From: Limisphaerales bacterium | GTDB taxonomy: Bacteria; Verrucomicrobiota; Verrucomicrobiia; Limisphaerales; UBA11358 | Assembly (NCBI GenBank): GCA_003133815.1 | Contig: PKZR01000217.1 | Span: forward strand, 1-17,746 | Direction: 5' to 3' | Length of the DNA: 17,746 nt | Shown here: one piece after another, positions 7,356 to 15,157 of the stretch | Layout: each line of letters starts with the position of its first letter | Position numbering within the stretch: position 1 is the first letter of the stretch | Program-made: the position numbers and the translations under genes | The notes under the pieces: generated by a model | The model's input: the letters and a program-made list of their open reading frames with translations, nothing else | What the model was told of the DNA's origin: nothing | Databases searched by the model: none

Positions 7356-9146
7356 GTGACTGGACACAGACTGCATATAGTTCCAACCGTCGGTTTATTA
7401 ATTTTGGCGGTATTGTTGGCAACGGGCGCGCGCGGGGCAAGTTTCACCGCGACGCTCGATCGCGACACCATTGCGCTTGGCGAGCAGGCGACCCTGACGT
7501 TGAGATTCGACGGTGATGCGCCACCAAACCCACCGCAGCTTGCGGAAATACCAGGACTGAAATCCGGCTATGTTGGAAATCAGTCCATGAATCTCAACAT
7601 CAATGGCGTTGCAAGTTCGATTGTCACTTATACCTACGTGGTGACGCCGGCAAAAAGCGGAGAATTTACGATTCCGATTGTGGCTTCCGACGCGAACGGC
7701 AATTCAATTTCCGCAACACCGCTCAAACTGACGGTGACCACCGTAAGCGCCCCAACAGCTGCAGCCGTCAATTCGGGAAACGAAGCCGCATTTCTAAAGC
7801 TGACCTTTCCGAAGCCAAAAATTTATGTCGGAGAATCTGTCGTGGCCCAACTTGACATTTATCTCCGAGACGATGTGCAAAATTTTGGAAACTTCCAGTT
7901 GACCAGCTCGGCCGCCGACGGTTTTACGCCCGGTAAAATTGTAGAATTACAGAACCAACGCCGCCGCCTGCAGGTCGGCAACCGCATTTATACAATCATT
8001 CCGCTTGCTGTGCCGCTCACCGCCGTCAGAACCGGCGCGCTCACGGTTGGCCCGTTTACTGCCAGCATGGTCATTGTGCTTCCGTCACAAAACGAGGGCG
8101 GTGACCCGTTCATCCGGCAATTCTTCAATCAAGGCGAGCAAAAGTCGATTTCGCTCGCAACGGATGTTGCGGATGTCGAATCGCTGTTGCTTCCGGATCA
8201 AAACAAGCCCGCGTATTTCAGTGGCGCAATTGGCAATTTCACCATGACCGCCAGCGTCGGCCCGACGAACATGACTGTCGGCGACCCAGTGACTGTCCGC
8301 GTGCAGATTTCCGGGCACGGCGCGATGGATGCCATTCAATTGCCAGACCAATCGTCACTGCAGAATTTCAAGATTTTCCCGCCGACCACAAAAACTGAAA
8401 TCACCGACCAGCTTGGACTCGAGGGGAAAAAATCATTTGAAGAAATTGTAACACCGCAAAATGCCGACGTGCATGAATGGCCGCAATTTTCCTTTTCGTT
8501 TTTCAATCCCGACGACGGAAAATATCACACGCTCACGGAAGCCGCCGTGCCGCTCACCGTGAAAGCCGCCGGCACTTCGCCGATGCCGCCGATTGCGGCA
8601 ACCAAAAATTCCGCGCCGGAAAACCAGTCGCCTCAAGACATTCTGCCAATCAAGGAAAACCTTGGAACGCTCTCGCAAACCAAAATTCCGCTCGTCGCCC
8701 AGCCGGCCTTTCTCGCCGCGCAAGCCCTGCCGGTGCTGGCGTTCCTTGCCGTGTTCATCTGGCGCAAACGCACGGACAGCCTTGCAAACAATCCGCGCCT
8801 CCGCCGCCAGCGCGCCGTGGCCGCGCTGGTCACCAGTGGCCTGGACGACTTGAAAAGATACGCGGCGGCGAACCAGCCGGATGAATTTTTTGCGACGCTG
8901 TTTCGGCTTTTGCAGGAGCAACTGGGCGAACGGCTGGATTGCCCCGCCTCGGCCATCACGGAAAACGTGATCGACGAGCACCCCGTTTTGAGCGGTGCAA
9001 CCATAGAAACCATCGACAGCCTGCGCGAGCTGTTCCAGCTTTGCAATCAGGCGCGTTATGCGCCCGTGCGCGGCACCAGTGAACTGAATTCCGTCGCGGA
9101 AAAATTTGAGAAAACCCTGCGTGAACTTCAGGAGGTGAAGGCGTGA
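7356..9146 (+). CDS. batD: BatD-like protein (oxygen-tolerance family)
   Basis: A 596-residue envelope protein of the BatD family, part of the MoxR/Bat system. A signal peptide occupies residues 1-28 (hydrophobic core VGLLILAVLLATGARGAS). Ig-like beta-sandwich domains follow, with the family-type opening FTATLDRDTIALGEQ (30-44) and a second repeat near 140-240. A third beta region near 290-405 precedes a single transmembrane helix at about 449-470, then a basic stop-transfer stretch and a cytosolic helical tail (480-596). The bulk should therefore face the periplasm. Start: the ATG at 7354 runs straight into TGA, and an in-frame TAA at 7350 closes off anything upstream, so GTG at 7356 is the first usable codon and gives a complete signal peptide. 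The next gene overlaps by 4 nt. The molecular function of BatD is not established; a scaffold role is inferred. Confidence 0.88.
   Translation: MTGHRLHIVPTVGLLILAVLLATGARGASFTATLDRDTIALGEQATLTLRFDGDAPPNPPQLAEIPGLKSGYVGNQSMNLNINGVASSIVTYTYVVTPAKSGEFTIPIVASDANGNSISATPLKLTVTTVSAPTAAAVNSGNEAAFLKLTFPKPKIYVGESVVAQLDIYLRDDVQNFGNFQLTSSAADGFTPGKIVELQNQRRRLQVGNRIYTIIPLAVPLTAVRTGALTVGPFTASMVIVLPSQNEGGDPFIRQFFNQGEQKSISLATDVADVESLLLPDQNKPAYFSGAIGNFTMTASVGPTNMTVGDPVTVRVQISGHGAMDAIQLPDQSSLQNFKIFPPTTKTEITDQLGLEGKKSFEEIVTPQNADVHEWPQFSFSFFNPDDGKYHTLTEAAVPLTVKAAGTSPMPPIAATKNSAPENQSPQDILPIKENLGTLSQTKIPLVAQPAFLAAQALPVLAFLAVFIWRKRTDSLANNPRLRRQRAVAALVTSGLDDLKRYAAANQPDEFFATLFRLLQEQLGERLDCPASAITENVIDEHPVLSGATIETIDSLRELFQLCNQARYAPVRGTSELNSVAEKFEKTLRELQEVKA
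9130..9137 (+). promoter_or_regulatory. Shine-Dalgarno of batE
   Basis: AGGAGGTG, nearly a full anti-SD match, lies five bases before GTG 9143. It supports the GTG as the batE start even though it overlaps the batD stop codon (GTGA). Confidence 0.8.
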
Positions 9147-9883
9147 AAACAAGTTTAATCATTTTGTTGGCGCTGGTGGTTGCCGGAAATATTTTCGCGG
9201 CGGATGTGGCCTCCGACTTTTCCGCCGCGAACGAGCTTTACGCCAAGGGGAAATTTTCTGACGCGGCGGACGCTTACGAAAAAATTCTCCAGTCGGGCGC
9301 GCAGTCGCCCGCGCTGCTGTTCAATGCGGGCAACGCGGAATTCAAGGCCGGCCATCTCGGGCTGGCGATCGCCGCGTATCGCCGGGCCTCGCAGTTGTCT
9401 CCGCGCGATGACGAGATTCGCGCCAACCTCGCGTTCGTCCGCAACCAGGTGCAGGGCGCAACGTTTCGTGAAAGCCGCTGGCAAGGCTGGTTCGGCGCGC
9501 TGACGTTGAACGAGGGCGCGCTGCTGACGGCGGCGTTGTTCTGGATGACGCTGGCGTTGTTCATCGCGCGACAGCTTCGCCCCGTGCTGGTTCCAAAATT
9601 GAAAACCACCACCCGGTTGTTTGCCACCCTGACCATTTTTTCCGTATCCGTGCTGGGCTTGCAGGCGGCGAATCATTTTTGGTCGGCCACCGCCGTGGTG
9701 GTTTCCACCGGGGCGACCGCCCGCAGCGGGCCGTTTGACGATGCGCAGAGCGCGTTCACCGTCCACGACGGCGCGGAGCTTTCCGTTTTGGACCGGCATG
9801 ACAACTGGGTTCAAGTCGCCGGCGGCGCGGGCCAGACCGGCTGGCTGACGGTGAAGCAGGTTGAAGTTTTGCCCGGCACATGA
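9143..9883 (+). CDS. batE: BatE-like TPR and SH3-domain membrane protein
   Basis: A 246-residue protein with a signal peptide or N-terminal anchor (1-20), TPR units at about 26-100 (ELYAKGKFSDAADAYEKIL, then NAGNAEFKAGHLGLAIAAYR), two transmembrane helices (about 123-142 and 158-178) and a C-terminal bacterial SH3-like domain (about 182-243, ending DNWVQVAGGAGQTGWL). This is the BatE arrangement seen in Bacteroidetes and spirochaetes, where it acts with the other Bat proteins in the envelope. The TPR would bind protein partners and the SH3 may bind peptidoglycan or peptides; both roles are inferred from the folds. Start is GTG at 9143 in a GTGA overlap with batD, supported by a strong Shine-Dalgarno. 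It ends 81 nt before moxR, a gap large enough for a second promoter. Confidence 0.85.
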   Translation: MKTSLIILLALVVAGNIFAADVASDFSAANELYAKGKFSDAADAYEKILQSGAQSPALLFNAGNAEFKAGHLGLAIAAYRRASQLSPRDDEIRANLAFVRNQVQGATFRESRWQGWFGALTLNEGALLTAALFWMTLALFIARQLRPVLVPKLKTTTRLFATLTIFSVSVLGLQAANHFWSATAVVVSTGATARSGPFDDAQSAFTVHDGAELSVLDRHDNWVQVAGGAGQTGWLTVKQVEVLPGT

Positions 9884-9964
9884 GTGGCGGCTGTGAATAA
9901 TTTGCTTGAACACGGCAACAAACTTTTTGTCAGAATGTCGTCCATCGGAAAAACAAATTAAAAC

Positions 9965-10954
9965 ATGAGCACAGGAATAAACGCAATTAACGAAGCGGTG
10001 AAGGAAGCCAGCGCTTTCACGCATCCGCTGTTTAACGAACTCGGAAAGGTCATCGTCGGCCAGCAATACCTGACCGAACGATTGGTCATCGGCCTGCTGG
10101 CCAACGGCCACGTTCTGCTAGAAGGCGTGCCGGGGCTGGCGAAAACTTTGGCCGTCAAATCCATGGCCGCGTGCATCAGCGTCAAATTCTCACGCCTGCA
10201 ATTCACGCCGGACATGCTGCCCGCCGACGTCGTTGGCACGCAGATTTACAATCCGCAGTCCGGCGGCTTCAGCACGCGCAAAGGGCCGGTCTTCGCCAAC
10301 CTCGTCCTCGCCGACGAAATCAACCGCGCGCCGGCCAAGGTGCAGAGTGCGTTGCTGGAGGCGATGCAGGAAAAACAGGTCACCATCGGCGACCAGACCT
10401 ACAAATTGGAGGAACCCTTTTTGGTTTTGGCGACGCAAAACCCGATTGAGCAGGAAGGCACTTATCCGTTGCCCGAAGCGCAGGTTGACCGCTTCATGCT
10501 GAAATTAAAAATCGGTTATCCGACGCGCGCGGAGGAACGGCAGATTCTGGAAACAATGGCGAAAACATCCGGCCAGCCGAGTTGTAGCGCCGTCGTCACG
10601 CCGGCTCAAATTCTGAAGGCCCGCGAAATCATCAACGACATTTACGTGGACGACAAGGTGAAGGATTACATCGTGGACCTGGTCTGCGCCACGCGCGACC
10701 CGGATCATTACAAGATCGCGGTGAAGGATTTCATCCAACTCGGCGCGTCGCCGCGCGCGACCATCGCGCTGACGCTGGCGGCCAAGGCCTACGCGTTCCT
10801 GAAAGGCCGCGGCTACGTCACGCCGCAGGACGTGAAAAGCATCGGCATGGACGTGTTGCGCCACCGTGTGGCCATCACCTACGAGGCCGAGGCCGAGGAA
10901 AAGACGAGCGAGATCGTCATCCAGAAAATTTTTGATGAATTGCCCGTGCCATAA
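9965..10954 (+). CDS. moxR: MoxR-family AAA+ ATPase
   Basis: A 329-residue cytosolic AAA+ ATPase of the MoxR group. These proteins act as chaperones that mature or activate VWA-domain partners encoded next to them. Seen here: Walker A GVPGLAKT (54-61), Walker B LVLADEIN (113-120), the family segment RAPAKVQSALLEAMQE (121-136), sensor 1 ATQNPIEQEGTYPLPEAQVDRF (156-177 region) and a C-terminal lid with GASPRA (260-265) as sensor 2. The length is typical. All key motifs are intact. Start is ATG 9965; no strong Shine-Dalgarno is visible in the AT-rich stretch before it. The VWA genes it probably serves are the DUF58, BatA and BatB genes that follow. Confidence 0.95.
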   Translation: MSTGINAINEAVKEASAFTHPLFNELGKVIVGQQYLTERLVIGLLANGHVLLEGVPGLAKTLAVKSMAACISVKFSRLQFTPDMLPADVVGTQIYNPQSGGFSTRKGPVFANLVLADEINRAPAKVQSALLEAMQEKQVTIGDQTYKLEEPFLVLATQNPIEQEGTYPLPEAQVDRFMLKLKIGYPTRAEERQILETMAKTSGQPSCSAVVTPAQILKAREIINDIYVDDKVKDYIVDLVCATRDPDHYKIAVKDFIQLGASPRATIALTLAAKAYAFLKGRGYVTPQDVKSIGMDVLRHRVAITYEAEAEEKTSEIVIQKIFDELPVP

Positions 10955-10956
10955 GC

Positions 10957-10991
10957 GAATGAAGAATTTAGAAGGAAGAATGAAGAAACAA
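10957..10991 (+). repeat. Heptad array, left arm (five GAA-type 7-mers)
   Basis: Five consecutive 7-mers: GAATGAA, GAATTTA, GAAGGAA, GAATGAA, GAAACAA. They begin two bases after the moxR stop codon. Each starts with GAA and ends in A. Parts of the array are perfectly complementary to the right arm (11027-11054). Confidence 0.75.
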
Positions 10992-11026
10992 TCTTGCGCT
11001 CTGAATTGTAACTAGCGCGGAAGAGA

Positions 11027-11054
11027 ATTCTTCATTCTGCATTCTTCCTTCATC
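11027..11054 (-). repeat. Heptad array, right arm (four 7-mers, inverted)
   Basis: On the + strand the 7-mers are ATTCTTC, ATTCTGC, ATTCTTC and CTTCATC; on the - strand, in a phase shifted by a few bases, they read GAAGGAA, GAATGCA, GAATGAA, matching the left arm type. The array ends 8 nt before the DUF58 start codon, where a ribosome binding site would be expected. Confidence 0.75.
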
Positions 11055-11062
11055 ATATTCCC

Positions 11063-11971
11063 ATGATTCCCCGCGAGATTTTAAAAAAAATCCGGCAGAT
11101 CGAGCTGCGCACAAACCGCATCGTGACGGAGACGCTCGCGGGCCAGTATCATTCCGTCTTCAAAGGCCAAGGCATGAACTTTGACGAGGTGCGCGAATAC
11201 CAGCCCGGCGATGACGTGCGCGCCATTGACTGGAATGTCACCGCGCGGATGAATCATCCGTTCATCAAAAAGTTCGTCGAGGAACGCGAACTCACGCTCA
11301 TGCTCGTCGTGGATGTGAGCGGGTCGGGGCTGTTCGGCTCGCGCGACCAGTCCAAGCGCGAACTCGCCGCCGAGATCGCCTCGGTGCTCGCCTTTTCCGC
11401 CATCCGAAACAACGACAAGGTGGGCCTCATTCTTTTCAGCGATGAAGTTGAGAAATTTATTCCGCCGCGCAAGGGCCGCAGCCACGTCCTGCGTGTAATC
11501 CGCGAGGTGCTGTTCTTCGAGCCGATGCGGCGCGGAACGGATTTGAAAACCGCCTTGGATTTTTTGATGCGCGTTCAGTCGCACAAAGCCATTGCAGTAA
11601 TAATTTCCGACTTTCTGAGTTCAAAAAGCAGCGGCGCGTTGCCGAAGGAATTGCAAACGTCACTGCGCATGGCCAATCGCAAGCACGACGTCGTGTCCGT
11701 GCAAATCACGGATCGTCACGAACTGGAACTGCCGAAACTGGGCCGGTTGATTTTGGAAGACGCCGAGACCGGCGAAATCCTGGAACTTAACACGGCCAGC
11801 GCCGGCAGTCGCGCTGCCTTTGCGTTGCGACAGGAAAAAATGCGCGGCGAAATCGCAAAACAATTTCGCTCAGCCGGAATTGATTCGATTCAACTGCGCA
11901 CGGACGAGGCGTATTCTGCGGCGCTCGGCAGATTTTTTGAAACGCGTGAAAAACGGAGGTTGCGAGGATGA
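11063..11971 (+). CDS. DUF58 protein with VWA-type MIDAS
   Basis: A 302-residue protein of the DUF58 family, the usual first VWA-like partner of MoxR. The family signature is complete: the GQGMNFDEVREY segment (35-46), then GDDVRAIDWNVTAR (49-62). The MIDAS motif DVSGS (84-88), a downstream threonine in RRGTD (157-160 region) and ISDF (181-184) give the metal-site residues. There is no signal peptide or transmembrane helix, so it is cytosolic. The start ATG 11063 is preceded by a pyrimidine-rich heptad array and no Shine-Dalgarno, so initiation may depend on local structure. Its 3' end overlaps the DUF4381-like gene by 4 nt (ATGA). The function of DUF58 is not settled; binding to MoxR is inferred from conserved gene pairs. 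Confidence 0.9.
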   Translation: MIPREILKKIRQIELRTNRIVTETLAGQYHSVFKGQGMNFDEVREYQPGDDVRAIDWNVTARMNHPFIKKFVEERELTLMLVVDVSGSGLFGSRDQSKRELAAEIASVLAFSAIRNNDKVGLILFSDEVEKFIPPRKGRSHVLRVIREVLFFEPMRRGTDLKTALDFLMRVQSHKAIAVIISDFLSSKSSGALPKELQTSLRMANRKHDVVSVQITDRHELELPKLGRLILEDAETGEILELNTASAGSRAAFALRQEKMRGEIAKQFRSAGIDSIQLRTDEAYSAALGRFFETREKRRLRG

Positions 11972-12519
11972 CAAACGCCGCAGCACAAATTAACGACATC
12001 CGCGACATCAAGCCGCCGATTGAGATTCACAGTGGCTGGGAATGGCTGTGGTGGACACTCGGCGCGCTGGCGTTGTTTGTGATCGCCTCGCTCGTCTGGC
12101 GGCACATCCACAAACGCATGACGCAGGTTTCCATCGTGCCGCCGGTGCCGGCGCACGTCCGCGCGAAGCAAAAGCTGGAGGCAGCGCTCGCGCTGATTTC
12201 GCAGCCGAAGGAATTTTGCGTTCTCGTCTCCGACACGATCCGTTTTTACCTCGAAGAACGCTTCCAATTTCGCGCGCCGGAGCGGACGACGGAGGAATTC
12301 TTGCGCGAACTCGGTGGAACGGATCTGCTCGCGCCGGAACAGAAAGAATCGCTCGGCAATTTTCTGGAAAGTTGCGACCTCGTGAAATTTGCGAAATACG
12401 AACCGGGTGAAAAAGAATTGCGCGAGCTGCACGGCTCGGCGGTGAAATTGGTCGAGGAAACCGAGCCGAGGGAAAATTCAAACCCTGAACCGCAAGCACA
12501 GAACGCTGAAGTCAAATGA
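11968..12519 (+). CDS. DUF4381-like single-pass membrane protein
   Basis: A 183-residue protein with one transmembrane helix at about residues 27-46 (WWTLGALALFVIASLVW). A basic segment follows, then a helical soluble domain (65-170) with RAKQKLEAALALI and a segment reading RFYLEERFQFRAPERTTEEF. That pattern and the position between DUF58 and BatA fit the DUF4381 family of MoxR/Bat loci. The positive charges after the helix predict a cytosolic C-terminal domain. The tail is acidic and low in complexity (EETEPRENSNPEPQAQ). Start ATG 11968 overlaps the DUF58 stop, and GGAGG lies eight bases upstream, inside the previous coding sequence. The 3' end overlaps batA by ATGA. The biochemical role is unknown. 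Confidence 0.75.
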   Translation: MTNAAAQINDIRDIKPPIEIHSGWEWLWWTLGALALFVIASLVWRHIHKRMTQVSIVPPVPAHVRAKQKLEAALALISQPKEFCVLVSDTIRFYLEERFQFRAPERTTEEFLRELGGTDLLAPEQKESLGNFLESCDLVKFAKYEPGEKELRELHGSAVKLVEETEPRENSNPEPQAQNAEVK

Positions 12520-13487
12520 CGTTTGCCCATCCATATTTGCTGCTTCTGCTGCTGCTTTTGCCATTGCTCGCGTGGATGAAAGGCAGGCGTGGTTCACCGC
12601 CGGCGTTTTTATATTCGTCGGTGAAACTGGTGGAAGGCCTGACGAAAGCGCGGCGTTCGCGAGCGGGAAGTTTTCTCGCTGCGCTGCGCTGGCTCACGCT
12701 CGCCATTTTTATTTTCGCGTTGGCGCAGCCGCGCCTGTCGAAAAGCACGACGGAGGTGAAAGCCAGCGGCATTGACATCGTATGCGCGCTGGATTTGTCA
12801 GGCAGCATGACCACCGGCGATTACATCGTGAACGGCCAGCAGGTCAGCCGCATAGACATGGCCAGACCGGTGTTGAAGCAGTTTATCGAAGGCCGGCCCA
12901 ATGACCGCATCGGGCTTGTCGTTTTTGCGGCGGAGGCGTTTATCGCAGCGCCGATGACGCTCGACCACGATTATTTGCTCGAAACCGTTGACCGCATCGG
13001 CATCGGCACGATCAACTCGGATGCGACGGCGATCGGCGACGGCATCACGACGGCGTTGAACCGGCTGCGCGAATTGAAATCCAAAAGCCGGATCATCGTC
13101 CTGATGACCGATGGCGCGAACAATTCCGGCAAGATAGATCCCATCACGGCGACACACGCGGCTCAGGCGCTCGGCGTGAAGATTTACACCATCGGCCTGG
13201 GCAACCGTGAGATCGTCCAGCAGATGGGTCTGCCGCAGGGATTCTTGCCAGACGAGGACACGTTGCAGCAAATCTCGGACATGACAGGCGGCAGATATTA
13301 TCGCGCGGACAACGCGGAGAAGTTTCAGAAAATTTATGCGGAAATTGACAAGCTTGAAAAGACCGAGGCGGTCATCAACAAATACACCGAATACCGGGAG
13401 TTGTTCGCGTGGTTCATCGCCGGAGGGCTGGCGCTGCTGTTGATTGAAATAATATTGGGGCAAACTATTTTTCGGAGGCTGCCATGA
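12516..13487 (+). CDS. batA: BatA-like VWA-domain membrane protein
   Basis: A 323-residue protein: N-terminal helix (about 5-21), second helix (about 54-70), a VWA domain (85-280) and a C-terminal helix (298-316). The MIDAS is perfect: DLSGS (93-97), a threonine in SDATAIGDG (about 171) and LMTDGANNSG (196-205). Positive charges between the first two helices suggest a cytosolic loop and a periplasmic VWA domain. BatA and BatB are expected to form a VWA pair in the inner membrane and to be matured by MoxR. Start ATG 12516 overlaps the previous stop (ATGA) and no clear Shine-Dalgarno is seen, so translation is probably coupled. The next gene also overlaps by 4 nt. Confidence 0.92.
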   Translation: MTFAHPYLLLLLLLLPLLAWMKGRRGSPPAFLYSSVKLVEGLTKARRSRAGSFLAALRWLTLAIFIFALAQPRLSKSTTEVKASGIDIVCALDLSGSMTTGDYIVNGQQVSRIDMARPVLKQFIEGRPNDRIGLVVFAAEAFIAAPMTLDHDYLLETVDRIGIGTINSDATAIGDGITTALNRLRELKSKSRIIVLMTDGANNSGKIDPITATHAAQALGVKIYTIGLGNREIVQQMGLPQGFLPDEDTLQQISDMTGGRYYRADNAEKFQKIYAEIDKLEKTEAVINKYTEYRELFAWFIAGGLALLLIEIILGQTIFRRLP

Positions 13488-15157
13488 GATTCGAGCATCC
13501 AAACTTACTCTGGCTGTTGCTGATTTTGCCGCTGGCGCTCGGCACGCTTTTTTGGTTTGCAACGCAGCAAAAGCAAAAACTGCTGGCGCAATTTGTGTCC
13601 GCGCGATTGTTGCCGGCGTTGACAACGGCCATTTCTCCCGCTCGCCGGAAAATGCGGTTCGCATTCTTAATTTTGGCCGTTGCATTCTTAATTGGCGCGC
13701 TTGCCCGTCCGCAGCGCGGTTACGATTTGGAGGAAGTCGAACAGCGCGGACTGGACATTGTCGTTGCGGTGGACACCTCGAAATCAATGCTCACGGCTGA
13801 CATCGCCCCGAACCGGCTGGCGCGCGCCAAATTGGCGGCGCTGGAATTGTTGCGGGATGCAAAGACCGACCGGCTCGGTTTGGTCGCCTTCGCCGGTGAG
13901 GCGTTTTTGGAATGTCCGCTGACGATTGACGACACGGCGTTCCAGCAAAACGTCCAGGCGATCGACGTGAATTCCATTCCCGAAGGCGGCACGGCCATTA
14001 CATCGGCCATTGACACCGCGCTAGACACGTTCAAGGAAAAAGATCATTACAAGGCACTCGTGCTGATGACCGACGGCGAGGAAAATGTTGATGAGGCCGC
14101 CGTGATCGCTTCCGCCAAAAATGCGGCGAAGGCGGGGTTGAAAATCTTCACAATCGGCATCGGGACTGCGGAGGGCGATTTGATCCGCGTAACGGATGCC
14201 AACGGGAATTCCGATTATGTCCGGGACCCGGACGGCAACGTGGTGAAGTCACACTTGAACGAGCCGCTGCTGCAACAGATAGCCGCCATCACCGGCGGAT
14301 TTTACCTGCCATTGCGCGGCGCGAACACTATGGACACGCTTTACGAACGCGGCCTTGCGCCGATGCCGAAATCTGAGAGCAAGGAAAAATTGATCCGGCG
14401 TTTTCACGAGCAATTCCAGTGGCCGCTGGCGATTGCGATGCTGTTGTTGCTGGGCGCAATTTTTTTGCCGGAGCGGTCTACGCAGACGGCCACCAAGTCC
14501 AAAGGCAACACGGAGGCCATCGCCGCGCTCCTCGCAATTCTCTTTTTGCCGGTCGTTGCACAGGCTTCGCCGGCAAGTGCGATGAGCGATTACAAATCTG
14601 GAAATTACACGAACTCACTCGCGGAATTTTCACGGCTTGCGGAAATCCAGACGAACGATCTGCGTTTGTTTTTCGACGCAGGCGCGGCGGCGTATCGCGC
14701 AACGAATTATGACGAGGCGTTGAGGAATTTCCAGTTGATAACGCTGTCGCCGGATTTGAAATTGCAGCAGCAGGCGTTTTACAACCTGGGCAACACGCTC
14801 TACCGGATGGGTGAGTTGAAATTCACGCCGGACGCGGACGGCCTGGGAGCGATGACCGAAGCGTGGACGAATGCGCTGCAAAGCTACGCGTATGCGGTGC
14901 AATTGAACACGAACGACGCGGACGCGGCGTTCAATTTTGGTTTCGTCAAAAGCCAGCTTGATTTGATCGCGCAACTGCGCGAGGCGATGCGGCGCGCAAA
15001 AGGGGAAGCCGATGACGCTGTGCGCCGTGCGCAGTTTCATCGCGCACTGGAAATCATGGAGCAGCTCACACAGAACAAGATCGCGGCGAAACAATTTCAA
15101 GATTATACAAAAAAACTGAAGGACATTGATGCGATTGCCACGCCCAATCAAAAATAG
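13484..15157 (+). CDS. batB: BatB-like VWA protein fused to a TPR domain
   Basis: A 557-residue protein, much longer than the ~330-residue BatB norm. Residues 1-330 are a standard BatB: two helices (about 8-26 and 57-74), a VWA domain with MIDAS DTSKS (97-101), a threonine in EGGTAI (167-172), VLMTDGEENVDEA (193-205), and a helix at 313-329. A second hydrophobic segment (344-361) follows, ending in an AQASPASA stretch that resembles a signal-peptidase site. After it comes a TPR-like region (366-490) with YKSGNYTNSLAEF and AFYNLGNTLYRMGE. Charges place the short loop between the last two helices in the cytosol, so the VWA and TPR parts would both face the periplasm. Start ATG 13484 overlaps batA, with GGAGG at 13474-13478. 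It overlaps the next gene by 29 nt. Confidence 0.9.
   Translation: MRFEHPNLLWLLLILPLALGTLFWFATQQKQKLLAQFVSARLLPALTTAISPARRKMRFAFLILAVAFLIGALARPQRGYDLEEVEQRGLDIVVAVDTSKSMLTADIAPNRLARAKLAALELLRDAKTDRLGLVAFAGEAFLECPLTIDDTAFQQNVQAIDVNSIPEGGTAITSAIDTALDTFKEKDHYKALVLMTDGEENVDEAAVIASAKNAAKAGLKIFTIGIGTAEGDLIRVTDANGNSDYVRDPDGNVVKSHLNEPLLQQIAAITGGFYLPLRGANTMDTLYERGLAPMPKSESKEKLIRRFHEQFQWPLAIAMLLLLGAIFLPERSTQTATKSKGNTEAIAALLAILFLPVVAQASPASAMSDYKSGNYTNSLAEFSRLAEIQTNDLRLFFDAGAAAYRATNYDEALRNFQLITLSPDLKLQQQAFYNLGNTLYRMGELKFTPDADGLGAMTEAWTNALQSYAYAVQLNTNDADAAFNFGFVKSQLDLIAQLREAMRRAKGEADDAVRRAQFHRALEIMEQLTQNKIAAKQFQDYTKKLKDIDAIATPNQK
15119..15123 (+). promoter_or_regulatory. Shine-Dalgarno deciding the start of the Q-rich gene
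   Basis: AAGGA lies five bases before ATG 15129, inside the end of the batB-TPR frame. It favours ATG 15129 over the adjacent in-frame TTG at 15126. Confidence 0.55.

Larger units (their letters stand above)
10957..11054 (+). other. Intergenic hairpin region with two mutually exclusive stems
   Basis: Two perfect 12-bp pairings exist: A 10957-10968 with A' 11026-11037, and B 10971-10982 with B' 11040-11051. The order is A-B-A'-B', so both cannot form at once in a simple nested fold. An inner stem GCGCT/AGCGC (10996-11000 with 11014-11018, 13-nt loop) fits inside either. The region fills the gap between moxR and the DUF58 gene. Confidence 0.6.

Noticed and set aside
9884..9964. Promoter for moxR in the 81-nt gap (TTGAAC at 9906 and CAGAAT at 9931)
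   Set aside because: The spacing is 19 nt and both hexamers are weak. A promoter is plausible here but not supported by the sequence alone.
9155..10111. 318-codon - strand frame across batE and the start of moxR
   Set aside because: It is antisense to two well-supported genes and shows only Gln/Arg-rich, low-complexity translation.
10957..11054. Heptad arrays read as a CRISPR-like repeat
   Set aside because: Units are 7 bp, degenerate and directly adjacent with no spacers, and there are no cas genes.
12798..13787. 329-codon - strand frame across the batA/batB junction
   Set aside because: It is opposite two VWA genes with perfect MIDAS motifs and has no recognisable domain of its own.
15126..15128. 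TTG as start of the Q-rich BatC-like gene
   Set aside because: The next codon is ATG with a better-spaced AAGGA upstream, and the extra residue adds nothing to the signal peptide.
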